Below, piece after piece: positions 5,745 through 12,760 of a stretch of DNA of 13,204 nt (positions are counted from its first letter, which is position 1; each line of letters begins with the position of its first letter). The position numbers and the translations under genes were made by a program. The notes under the pieces were generated by a model. The model worked only from the letters and a program-made list of their open reading frames with translations. It was not told the origin of the DNA and did not search any database. The DNA comes from Methanothrix sp. Its GTDB lineage: Archaea; Halobacteriota; Methanosarcinia; Methanotrichales; Methanotrichaceae. The DNA is taken from contig JALNZQ010000058.1 in NCBI GenBank assembly GCA_023229165.1, forward strand, positions 1 through 13,204, given 5' to 3'.

Positions 5745-6734
5745 TCAGGCCATGTACTGGTACTTCTCCGTTGGGAACTGCGCCATGGTGGTATTCCAGG
5801 CAGGCATCATTTTAGATATAGACGTGTTCCGGCAGGTGCAGTCGAAGATTCCCTTCTGGCTGCCGAAATCCTTATCGAAATTCCTGGAAGGAATGTCAAA
5901 GAAACCTCCCGAGCAGCAGGGCAGCCAGTCCTCTCCCCAGGTGGATTTGGCCTTCTTTATATCGAGTGTCATGGTCTTTTGGACCTGGAAGTCTCCGATA
6001 TAGTTGCTATCGATTTCGATAATAGCATCCTTCCATCCCTGCTTATCTTTGAATTTTGGAGTAATCGCATTTTTCATGGGCATAGTCAAGAGCTCGCCAA
6101 TGTGCAGTGTACCTGAAGTCACATCGTCATCGATCTTCATCTTCAGAAAACCTTTGCCATCGGCCAAATCGTTGGGCCCGGTACAGTTGATCTCTATAGC
6201 AATATCTCCCTTAAGAGCACGTGCATATTCTACTTGCCTATGCATCGATGCAGACTCTTGATAACTTTTTATCTCGTTTTTATCTTTTAATAGAGAATTA
6301 TAAACCACGGGGTGGGAATCATACCATCCAGTTCCGTAGGCAAATGCGCTAGGAGATTGGATATTGTCATACTGCTTAGTATAGGTGATCGCGCTATTAG
6401 CACTTCCATACTTTTTTTTCCATTGCCCCGTTGTTAAATCAATGATCCAATAATAATTCTCTGAGCTAACGATCGACTTCTGCTCATCATAGAGTATATC
6501 TGCATAGTCCATGGTGCCGCTCCCATGAGCATACTCCAGCATAGATAGATTATTGGTATTAATCTTCATGTATTCCATAGCATAACCTGTTCCGCTAACA
6601 TCACTTGTCATGTCATGTCTATGCTTCACAGATTCTTGATTTGGGTTGAAGTCATAGGTTCCGGCCAAAGACAAGCCTGTAACCACCAAGAGCAGAATTA
6701 GCCCTGATGCCGCTTTTCCTTTAACATATCTCAT
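5745..6734 (-). CDS. Secreted protein of unknown function with conserved-looking Cys motifs
   Basis: A 329-residue exported protein that I cannot assign to a named family. Residues 1-25 form a signal peptide (MRYVKGKA, hydrophobic core, GLSLAG). The central part is a mixed, probably beta-rich domain with many Tyr and polar residues. Five cysteines cluster late: C184 in EINCTG, C273/C274 in LPCCSGGFFDIP and C299/C301 in FDCTCRN. These could form disulfides or bind metal or cofactor. Sequons NLS, NCT, NTS and NTT fit surface exposure. There is no C-terminal anchor. The start is secure because a strong Shine-Dalgarno, GGAGGGA (6741-6747 on the complement), sits six bases before ATG 6734. It is divergent from the membrane transglutaminase-like gene across an AT-rich control region, and both proteins carry a CCSG motif, hinting at a shared extracytoplasmic context. 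Confidence 0.8.
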   Translation of the reverse strand: MRYVKGKAASGLILLLVVTGLSLAGTYDFNPNQESVKHRHDMTSDVSGTGYAMEYMKINTNNLSMLEYAHGSGTMDYADILYDEQKSIVSSENYYWIIDLTTGQWKKKYGSANSAITYTKQYDNIQSPSAFAYGTGWYDSHPVVYNSLLKDKNEIKSYQESASMHRQVEYARALKGDIAIEINCTGPNDLADGKGFLKMKIDDDVTSGTLHIGELLTMPMKNAITPKFKDKQGWKDAIIEIDSNYIGDFQVQKTMTLDIKKAKSTWGEDWLPCCSGGFFDIPSRNFDKDFGSQKGIFDCTCRNTSISKMMPAWNTTMAQFPTEKYQYMA

Positions 6735-6786
6735 ATTCTATCCCTCCTACGTATTCGCAGAATAATGCAGTGAAATTGCTATTAGT

Positions 6787-6795
6787 TATATTTAG
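6787..6795 (-). promoter_or_regulatory. TATA-like promoter for the 329-residue secreted protein
   Basis: On the minus strand CTAAATATA is preceded by an A-rich BRE-like stretch (AAAAAGA). It lies about 53 bases before the ATG and would give a leader of about 30 nt that contains the GGAGGGA ribosome binding site. Confidence 0.45.
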
Positions 6796-6861
6796 TCTTT
6801 TTCTTGTGTGAATTAATAGAACTAATTTATACGATATGATCTTAATATACTTAAAAATTTT

Positions 6862-6879
6862 CTAAATAGATCTACTTAG
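6862..6879. promoter_or_regulatory. Near-perfect 18-bp palindrome in divergent promoter region
   Basis: CTAAATAGATCTACTTAG pairs with itself in eight of nine positions around TAGA|TCTA. It sits in the AT-rich 6735-6966 intergenic region, 13 bases upstream of a TATA-like element for the + strand gene. It looks like a dimeric regulator's operator. Apart from this and the two TATA-like elements I see no gene in the region. Confidence 0.4.
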
Positions 6880-6891
6880 TATTATCATGCA

Positions 6892-6900
6892 AAAAATATA
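6892..6900 (+). promoter_or_regulatory. TATA-like promoter for the membrane transglutaminase-like gene
   Basis: The A-rich run leading into AAAATATA ends 66 bases before ATG 6967. Standard spacing puts transcription start near 6920, giving a leader of roughly 45-65 nt. Confidence 0.35.
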
Positions 6901-6966
6901 TCAAGTTGTAACAACTAACTATCAAAGACTCCATCAAATATGTATCGAAATTCTTAACTTCTCAGG

Positions 6967-8880
6967 ATGCAGCAAAGGGGCCGAATGCCGGCTGATGATA
7001 AGAATAACATGACTGGGAAGATTTCCGCGCTGGCGGGGCTGCTCGCCGGAATAGCTGCCATAGCCGTCGGATGCATATTTCTCATATTCGCTTTGCCTTC
7101 GCTCGGACGGCCTGGAGAGTTTGATTATTTCTTCTCCCAGGCAGCGGGCGGCTTTCTCATCATTCTGCTAGGGCTGCAAGGCACTTTTGCAGCAACTTTG
7201 GCTTGGCCCAGCAGTAGGGCCGAGCGGGCACTTCTCCTCTTTGGCGGCCTGTTTACTCTCTGTATTTTTGCCGCACTGGCAGTCTATCGGGAGTGGACGG
7301 CCTGCGCTATTATCATAGTAATTGTAGCGATAACCTGGGCGGCTTTGCACCGCCGCAAGGATGCCGCTCCAATTCTTTTTATCTTTGCCGGACTATTCGG
7401 CTTTCCCCTCACCCAGGCGGCCATAACCCTGCTTCCTTACGGCTGGAAGACCTGGTCCATCTCGGGGGTTTTATTCCTCTTTTGCGCCATGCTCCTATCC
7501 TTTTCGGGGCATTTTCGCAGGCCACTGCTCACTCGTGGGGAGAGCCGGGGGTGGGTCTATCTTCTCTATGCCCTTCTCTGCCTGGCATTGATCGTCCTTG
7601 CCATATCTGCGCTAGTTTACCTTCCCGGGCCTGCTGGTCCGGCAACTGCTGGAACATTAGCTAAATCCGGGCAGAGCGAAAACGGGACGCTGGGGCAGAC
7701 AGAGCTGAATGAATGCGATTTGAATAGCAATCTCAGGGCGAAAATTCGCTCTCCGGGAGATGTGCGCACCTTCCCACGTGGCGAGACAGTGCTCTTTTCG
7801 GCTGATGCTTGCGGCAAAGGGCCACTACGCTACGTATGGAAGTCGAGCCGGGACGGCATCATCGGCAGGAACGAATCATTCAAAAAAGAAAATCTCAGCA
7901 CCGGATGGCATAATATCACCCTTGCCGTCACAAACAGCAGCGGCATTTCCTCAGTTGCCTCTGTGGAAATCGGCATAGCCGAGCCCTGGGTTTGCGGCCA
8001 GGTTGATCCCAGGCCGAAGTATTATCCACCTGATACCCCTTGCCGGGACATCTGGCCTGATGCGCCGGAGAGGTGCCAGGAGATGGAGGTCTGCCATCCC
8101 AGCCTGGACTGGATTGTGGCGGAAGCTGTGGACTGCTGCGATGGGACCCCTCTGGCCAATTCCGCCTGCTCCGATGCCTGCAACCGATCGGGAGGCGACC
8201 GGAAAAAGTGTCGCGGCATTTTCATCATCAACTCCTTTGGGCCGGATGCCCGGTATATGCAGGGCTATGCGCTCTTCAAGACCTGCTGCTCCGGCTATCC
8301 GGAGTGCACACGTATGTGCGGCTCCAGCCTGGCTGGAACTTGCACTTTTATGGACGGCTATAATGAAAATGTATCAAAACTCTCCTGCCGACCGGAAGAG
8401 AGTGGCGTCTCTGCCTGGCATTCGGACACGAATATGAGCGAAAACAGCGCCGTGCTGGGGTTGTTTCCCACTCATGCCACAGTGAACATTCTGCAGACGG
8501 GCGTATGCAGTGATTACTCAGCGGCTTTAACCACGATGCTCCGGAAAGCCGGCTATAACAAGAGCGAGGCTTTCAGCACATCCAGCACGGCCTTTGATCT
8601 TCCTCTTGTAGGCGATCATCCCGGTCATGCTTTCAATCTGGTGCTTCTTCCGGGCGACACAAAATACCACATCGTGGATACAACTGGAAATGGCGACGGC
8701 ATAAATCTGGGTGGAGTGCCCGGATATTTCCGATTTACTGGCTGCTTCCTGGGTATGCCCTCTCATACCCGGATAATGGACTGGTGGATGGGCTACTGCA
8801 AAATGATCTCAACCCAGAGCTTTAATGATGCTGGCGATGCGAGGACTCCGGAAAAAAAGAACATTTGCGGATGTACGTGA
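6967..8880 (+). CDS. Seven-helix membrane protein with PKD/Ig-like, Cys-rich and transglutaminase-like domains
   Basis: A 637-residue multidomain protein. Residues 18-220 contain about seven membrane helices (near 18-42, 57-79, 86-107, 109-128, 133-155, 163-180, 196-219). Residues 255-337 form a PKD/Ig-like beta-sandwich (RYVWKSSRDGIIG, then STGWHNITLAVTNSSG). Residues 343-474 are extremely Cys-rich (15 Cys, including DCCDG and TCCSGYPEC). Residues 500-600 match the transglutaminase-like/cysteine-protease fold with a complete triad: C514 in TGVCSDYSAAL, H554 in HPGHAFNLVLL and D571 in YHIVDTTGN. The large soluble part should face outside, and many sequons agree. The likely activity is hydrolysis or transfer on amide bonds at the surface; the substrate is unknown. 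Bacterial TgpA-type proteins also join membrane helices to a transglutaminase core, but the Cys-rich insert is different. Start is uncertain: ATG 6985, behind AAGGGG, is an alternative. Confidence 0.85.
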   Translation: MQQRGRMPADDKNNMTGKISALAGLLAGIAAIAVGCIFLIFALPSLGRPGEFDYFFSQAAGGFLIILLGLQGTFAATLAWPSSRAERALLLFGGLFTLCIFAALAVYREWTACAIIIVIVAITWAALHRRKDAAPILFIFAGLFGFPLTQAAITLLPYGWKTWSISGVLFLFCAMLLSFSGHFRRPLLTRGESRGWVYLLYALLCLALIVLAISALVYLPGPAGPATAGTLAKSGQSENGTLGQTELNECDLNSNLRAKIRSPGDVRTFPRGETVLFSADACGKGPLRYVWKSSRDGIIGRNESFKKENLSTGWHNITLAVTNSSGISSVASVEIGIAEPWVCGQVDPRPKYYPPDTPCRDIWPDAPERCQEMEVCHPSLDWIVAEAVDCCDGTPLANSACSDACNRSGGDRKKCRGIFIINSFGPDARYMQGYALFKTCCSGYPECTRMCGSSLAGTCTFMDGYNENVSKLSCRPEESGVSAWHSDTNMSENSAVLGLFPTHATVNILQTGVCSDYSAALTTMLRKAGYNKSEAFSTSSTAFDLPLVGDHPGHAFNLVLLPGDTKYHIVDTTGNGDGINLGGVPGYFRFTGCFLGMPSHTRIMDWWMGYCKMISTQSFNDAGDARTPEKKNICGCT

Positions 8881-8881
8881 T

Positions 8882-9730
8882 TTACGCTTTCCACTTAATC
8901 GTACTGCCCTTCATCTTTAATATCCCTTTCTTCTCCAGGGATCGAGCAATCTCTTCCGCAACCAGACTGGCGTCAATGCTTAAGACAGACCGGTCTCCGA
9001 CCTCGACAAAACACCTATCCGCAAATTCCTCAATGTCCATCTTTCCTTTTTCCGGTTGTTCTATTAGATATTGTATGACCTTTGCCAGTGCCATTATCTT
9101 CAGGAATTCCTGCTGGTATTCAATCCTGAACTCTTCGTCAATATCGCTATAAAAGGGGGCAGAGGATTCGTCTATGGATATCTCATAAACCTTTTTCATA
9201 TCAACATCCATTCTCTCTATGCGCAGGGGATCATCTGCATCGAAATCATTACGGTTACCAGGAATGCTGATGACAGGATCATCAAAGCTGCTGCCAATCG
9301 GCGTTCCTAAAGCAATATCGTTAAGATTCAGGACATCCTCTGCAAAACTCAATGCTAGAATATATTCCGCCATGGATCTCCCGATCTCTTCCGGAGTCTT
9401 TTCATCCATATTCTCAGGCAAATCTGCTTGCAGGTCGAAACTGTCCTTTATCGCTCTCCAGTTAGGGTCCAGCTCACTTAAGAAAAGATCACGGAAGTCC
9501 TCTTGCGTGGATGCTTTTTCCACAACTGCCTTGGCGGCCGCCAGGAAGCGTTCATATTTCGAAGAGAACTCATCGCGTCCTTTCATACTGCTTAGCTTGC
9601 CCTGCAAGGAGACTGTGAAATCCTTGCGGGCCACGACCAGGCCCTTAACATCTACTTTGAAACCGGCATCCTTCAGATAGCCTGCGACGATCTTTGCCTC
9701 ATCCTCGCTATATTCTCCTACCTTAAACAT
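8882..9730 (-). CDS. Uncharacterised cytoplasmic acidic protein with C-terminal winged-helix-like segment
   Basis: A 282-residue soluble protein that I do not recognise. There is no signal peptide or membrane segment. Residues 1-45 look like a small alpha/beta module (EYSEDEAKIVAGYLKDAGFKVDVKG, then a beta hairpin). Residues 50-135 are helical. Residues 140-200 are acidic and loop-rich (FDADDPLRIERMDVDMKKV). Residues 205-282 end in a pattern suggestive of a winged helix (SLVAEEIARSLEKKGILKMKG then STIKWKA), which could bind DNA or protein. It has one cysteine, C240. It is the second gene of a pair with the 153-residue protein, 42 bases downstream of it. Its stop lies one base from the stop of the convergent transglutaminase-like gene, so transcription must end inside one or both genes. 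No clear Shine-Dalgarno precedes ATG 9730. Confidence 0.75.
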   Translation of the reverse strand: MFKVGEYSEDEAKIVAGYLKDAGFKVDVKGLVVARKDFTVSLQGKLSSMKGRDEFSSKYERFLAAAKAVVEKASTQEDFRDLFLSELDPNWRAIKDSFDLQADLPENMDEKTPEEIGRSMAEYILALSFAEDVLNLNDIALGTPIGSSFDDPVISIPGNRNDFDADDPLRIERMDVDMKKVYEISIDESSAPFYSDIDEEFRIEYQQEFLKIMALAKVIQYLIEQPEKGKMDIEEFADRCFVEVGDRSVLSIDASLVAEEIARSLEKKGILKMKGSTIKWKA

Positions 9731-9772
9731 AATAGTAGGATCTTGATACTGGCATATGATCCTTGCTGGTGC

Positions 9773-10234
9773 TCAGGCAGGGACGGGTGCTGCCATAGAT
9801 TGATGCATACTTTTTTCCATGGTTGCGTCGAGTGCAGTGCGCAACTCCTGCTTTTGGCCCTCCTCGAAGCTGCCGTTCTCCAAGAGATCCTCCATCATGC
9901 CGCTGATGATGTCATCCATGACCTCCACCTTAAAGTAAAGCCGCTGACTTTGTACATAGTAGTAATTTATCTGCAGTTGCAGAACCGGATTTGCGGCAGC
10001 TTGCTCGTTAGTGAGGTTCGCCAGTTCATCATCTGCCTTTTTGGCCTTATCCTTGATCTTATTGTAAAGGCCAAACCAGGAGAGAATGGCTGAGGAGTCC
10101 AGCTTGGAGAGCTTGGGCATCATGCGCCCAAACCTCTGGGAGAGCTTGATCAGATCCTCATTAGCAGAGCGAATGGCATCCTGATGGCGGGCAATGTCGG
10201 AGCCGTATTTTGCAAATTCTGGGTTCTTAGACAT
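9773..10234 (-). CDS. Uncharacterised all-helical protein
   Basis: A 153-residue protein with no family that I recognise. Nearly the whole sequence is predicted by eye as long amphipathic helices: residues 10-45, 50-80, 85-120 and 122-145, with heptad-like spacing in KIKDKAKKADDELANLTNEQ. This suggests a helical bundle or coiled coil. It is unusually Met-rich toward the C-terminus (DDIISGMMEDL, MEKSMHQSM) and has no cysteine. There is no signal peptide. The start is well supported by a Shine-Dalgarno, AGGTGAT, just upstream. It leads a two-gene minus-strand unit with the 282-residue unknown protein, so the two products may form a complex; nothing in the sequence says what for. Confidence 0.75.
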   Translation of the reverse strand: MSKNPEFAKYGSDIARHQDAIRSANEDLIKLSQRFGRMMPKLSKLDSSAILSWFGLYNKIKDKAKKADDELANLTNEQAAANPVLQLQINYYYVQSQRLYFKVEVMDDIISGMMEDLLENGSFEEGQKQELRTALDATMEKSMHQSMAAPVPA

Positions 10235-10238
10235 CTAT

Positions 10239-10245
10239 ATCACCT
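10239..10245 (-). promoter_or_regulatory. Strong Shine-Dalgarno fixing the 153-residue ORF start
   Basis: AGGTGAT on the minus strand matches seven consecutive bases of the ideal archaeal GGAGGTGAT and ends four bases before ATG 10234. Confidence 0.6.
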
Positions 10246-10360
10246 ATTGCGGAATTATTACGAAGCTGTTAATTACCGGATAGAACAACAAAGGAAAGCG
10301 GCGGATATTAAGGATAGCCGCGCGGGGCGAAAGTGATAGGGATATCCAAGAAGATTTGCA

Positions 10361-11035
10361 GTGGAATATGATATGAGTAGCAGTAGTGATAATATCTCCC
10401 GGGTGCGCTGTCTCTGCCACCAGCTCTGCTTCTCCTCCTGCGTCGAAGATAAGCGGCAGGGCAGACATGCTGAGCTCCTCCGTTTGCGGCCTCACTGGTC
10501 CGTTCTAAAAAGGGAGGAGCAGATTGTCAAGATTGACCAGGGCGAGAAGGTCCCCTTCGACATCTCTCTGCCCCTGCCCGCCCGAGACGAGCGAGAGGGC
10601 TCCGATGCCGGAGTGGGGCTCTTTTGGGAACGTTTCCAATGCCAAAAATGCGGCAGGTGCTGCTATACACCGGGAGCGGGCCTATACCTAGATAAAGAGG
10701 ATTTTGAAAGGATTGCGGGCTGCATAGGAAGAAAGAAACTAAAAACCCTCTGCCGGTACGAAAAGGCTCTGCATGCCTGGGTGCTGAAACAGCCCTGTCC
10801 GTTCTATGATACGGAAAAGAAGGGGTGCAGCATCTATGAGATCAGGCCCCTTACCTGCACCAAATACCCACTTCATCCGCCCCTCCTGGAGATGCCCTGC
10901 AACCTGGCAGTCGATGCCTTCTGCCCGGCAGCGCGCGTTTTCGCCAAGGATACCTTAGGCTGGTGGATCATCTGCGAGAACAACTGGGCTGCAATACTTC
11001 ACAATTTGGACCGTGATCAGAGCAAGAAGCCCTGA
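10361..11035 (+). CDS. YkgJ-type cysteine-cluster (CxxCGxCC) protein
   Basis: A protein of up to 224 residues of the YkgJ/CxxCxxCC zinc- or iron-binding family, of unknown biochemical role. The signature is complete: CQKCGRCC (94-101), then GAGLYLDKEDFERI, CPFYD (146-150), C156 in KGCSIYEIRP, TCTKYP (165-170), and later C180 and C188. Such proteins are annotated as Fe-S or zinc-cluster proteins. The start is uncertain. GTG 10361 and ATG 10373 have no good ribosome site, and the first 50 residues (SSSSDNIS, CLCHQLCFSSC) look less conserved. A strong GGAGGAG at 10513-10519 precedes an in-frame ATT at 10523, which would give 170 residues starting VKIDQGEKVPFD. The gene ends inside the tail of the convergent hydrolase gene, a 19-base overlap. 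No neighbour hints at its target. Confidence 0.85.
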   Translation: MEYDMSSSSDNISRVRCLCHQLCFSSCVEDKRQGRHAELLRLRPHWSVLKREEQIVKIDQGEKVPFDISLPLPARDEREGSDAGVGLFWERFQCQKCGRCCYTPGAGLYLDKEDFERIAGCIGRKKLKTLCRYEKALHAWVLKQPCPFYDTEKKGCSIYEIRPLTCTKYPLHPPLLEMPCNLAVDAFCPAARVFAKDTLGWWIICENNWAAILHNLDRDQSKKP

Positions 11036-11826
11036 ATCCATTCTATCCGATCGGACCGTCCCACTTCATTGATGCTGTAATGGTCTGCATTATACCATCG
11101 AATGGATTTGGGCTCGCTTCCTGCTTCATAATACTCCAGGAATTTCTGCACGGGAAAAAATACATCCGCACGACCGAATTGGAAGAAGAGAGCAGAAGGT
11201 GCGGCATTTTTTATATAGCGCAGAGGGTCGATCGGTTCCATGATCTTTTTATATTTTTCCAACTTGCCTCCGGCGAGGGTGGGCATGTTCAGAAGGGCCA
11301 CATCGGTGAAGCTTCCGACTCCCGCCATCAGCACGCTGGCTTTTATCCTCTTGTCCGCACCGGACAGTATCCCTCCAAAAAGAGCGCCGAGACTGTGGCC
11401 GACGAATGCTATCCGATTTGTGTCCACATTCGGCAGCGAAGAGATCAGATCAACGGCGCGGCGTAGATCATTGGCAATATCAATGAACCAGTCACGCACA
11501 TCTTCCGGCCGTCCGCTGGCTCTTTTTCCAAATTCAGGTCCGTTGGCCCATGGTGCATCAATGAGCAGGCAAGTAGCGTTAGCCTTTGCCAGAACTATTG
11601 CCTCATCCAAGAAAGAAGATCTGCTTCCGGGACCTGGGTGCACGAAGATGACGCCCGCGAAAGGGCCTTTTCCAGGAGGTACAACCAGATAAGCTCTGAT
11701 TCGTCCTTCTTTTAGGCCGGCATAGCTGATATCGTGCACAGAGATGCCGTCTCGATATTCAATGCCAGCTTCATCTTGGTTCAACGGGGCCTTTTGGTTG
11801 TAGGAAAATGTTTCATTCATCAGCAT
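11017..11826 (-). CDS. Alpha/beta hydrolase (dienelactone-hydrolase-like)
   Basis: A 269-residue alpha/beta-hydrolase, cytoplasmic, with no signal peptide. Residue numbers are from ATG 11826. The nucleophile elbow GHSLGA carries S145. The acid is D221 in FGRADVFFP and the catalytic His is H249 in NADHYSI, giving a full Ser-Asp-His triad. FVHPGPGSR near residue 63 corresponds to the HG-type oxyanion loop. The overall pattern (RAYLVVPPGKGPFAGVIFVH) resembles dienelactone hydrolases and S9-type esterases, so an ester or small-amide substrate is likely but not identifiable. The in-frame TTG at 11829 and ATG at 11820 are alternative starts. It begins 5 bases after the stop of the upstream phosphatase gene, which makes a two-gene operon. 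Its 3' end overlaps the convergent YkgJ gene by 19 bases. Confidence 0.88.
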   Translation of the reverse strand: MLMNETFSYNQKAPLNQDEAGIEYRDGISVHDISYAGLKEGRIRAYLVVPPGKGPFAGVIFVHPGPGSRSSFLDEAIVLAKANATCLLIDAPWANGPEFGKRASGRPEDVRDWFIDIANDLRRAVDLISSLPNVDTNRIAFVGHSLGALFGGILSGADKRIKASVLMAGVGSFTDVALLNMPTLAGGKLEKYKKIMEPIDPLRYIKNAAPSALFFQFGRADVFFPVQKFLEYYEAGSEPKSIRWYNADHYSINEVGRSDRIEWIQGFLL

Positions 11827-11831
11827 CAAAA

Positions 11832-12515
11832 TTAGATCATCCCGTTTTCGTTCATGTAATTTATGATTTCAGCAAAGCCGTTTCCGTATTCGGCCTTTGC
11901 TACGTAGTCGGATATCTGCTTCAACTCCGGGATGGCGTTACCCACTGAGGCGCGAAAGCCGGCCAGCCGGTACATGGGCAGGTCGCTGTTGCTGTCGCCG
12001 ATAGCGGCAAACTCGGACAGATCGATTTTCATGCGCTCGGCAATGCGGACCAGACCCGTGCCCTTATCGACCCGCTTGTCTTTGATGTGCACGGCATAGG
12101 TGGTGTCAATGATCTCCACAGGCAAACCCATCTCCTGGACGCGCCTGGCTGCGGCTAATACATCGAAGTTGCGCTGCAAGGCAATATCGGTAAATCGGTA
12201 GCGTGCGGAGTTGTATCTCTGCAGGGGAAATTCTGCGGCCAGCTTTTGGAAGGCATCCTCACAAACGTTCAGGTCCGCCAGGATCTCCATATCATCATCG
12301 GAGTGGGACAGCACGCCGCCATTCTCGGCTATGAAGATGCGAGGCGTGCCCAGGAGAACACAAACCGTTCTGGTAAAGCAGTGGGTGTTGCCCGTGCTCA
12401 GCACCAATGGCACCTTCAGCTTACGCAGCGCCTTCAGGGCGGCTGGGCAGAGCACCCGATTCTGGTCGCTCAGGGTGCCGTCGATGTCCACTGCCAGGGC
12501 GCGGATTATTGCCAT
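11832..12515 (-). CDS. Phosphoglycolate phosphatase, archaeal type (HAD superfamily, Cof-like)
   Basis: A 227-residue HAD-superfamily phosphatase of the archaeal phosphoglycolate phosphatase type. It hydrolyses 2-phosphoglycolate to glycolate and may act on related sugar phosphates. Motif I is DIDGTLSD, with the nucleophile D10 and acid D12. Motif II is LSTGN (40-43 region), motif III lysine is K151 in DKGTG, and motif IV is GDSNSDLPM with D174 and D178. The C2-type cap lies at roughly 85-145 (RYNSARYRFTDIAL, DTTYAVHIKDKR). The reading frame stays open to a TTG at 12596, but the extra 27 residues (RGRGRSRS) look non-coding and lie close to the TATA element. ATG 12515 gives the normal family length. 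It is the first gene of an operon with the alpha/beta hydrolase, though no shared pathway is evident. Confidence 0.88.
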   Translation of the reverse strand: MAIIRALAVDIDGTLSDQNRVLCPAALKALRKLKVPLVLSTGNTHCFTRTVCVLLGTPRIFIAENGGVLSHSDDDMEILADLNVCEDAFQKLAAEFPLQRYNSARYRFTDIALQRNFDVLAAARRVQEMGLPVEIIDTTYAVHIKDKRVDKGTGLVRIAERMKIDLSEFAAIGDSNSDLPMYRLAGFRASVGNAIPELKQISDYVAKAEYGNGFAEIINYMNENGMI

Positions 12516-12600
12516 TACTCTTGGCCCCCCGGCTGTTGGGAATTTGCTTCTGCTTCTCCCTCTACCTCTGCTACCATTTCTTTCCGGCTGATGCAATCGA

Positions 12601-12608
12601 GTATAAAG
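12601..12608 (-). promoter_or_regulatory. TATA-like promoter of the phosphatase-hydrolase operon
   Basis: CTTTATAC on the minus strand predicts transcription start near 12578 and a leader of about 60 nt before ATG 12515. The TTG at 12596 would lie upstream of that start site, which argues against the longer product. Confidence 0.4.
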
Positions 12609-12716
12609 TCTGACGCCTCCAAAGTATGATCATAGCCATTTTAGCACTAAAAAAAGGTTTCGTTATCCCGAAATAAATTAATGACCTATTGAGCGTATGT
12701 TGTCTGTCCGAAAAAA

Positions 12717-12724
12717 ATTTAAAT
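12717..12724 (+). promoter_or_regulatory. TATA-like promoter with A-rich BRE for the right-edge secreted-protein gene
   Basis: CGAAAAAA followed by ATTTAAAT gives a BRE-plus-TATA arrangement. Transcription would start near 12746, leaving a leader of about 15 nt that contains AGGAG (12747-12751), nine bases before ATG 12761. The palindrome TTGATCAA at 12733-12740 lies between the two. Confidence 0.45.
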
Positions 12725-12760
12725 CATTAATATTGATCAATAGATCAGGAGTTGGTAAAC

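Noticed and set aside
6735..6966. Possible mobile-element or phage remnant in the AT-rich region
   Set aside because: No terminal repeats, target duplication or transposase fragment could be seen; AT-richness fits a divergent promoter region.
10244..10495. 83-codon minus-strand frame antisense to the YkgJ N-terminus
   Set aside because: It covers the likely divergent promoter region and overlaps the opposite-strand gene; no domain or ribosome site supports it, though the doubtful YkgJ N-terminus keeps it from being fully excluded.
12516..12596. 27-residue N-terminal extension of the phosphatase from TTG 12596
   Set aside because: The family normally starts just before the DxDGT motif, the extension is Arg/Gly-rich, and the TATA-like element puts transcription start downstream of this TTG.
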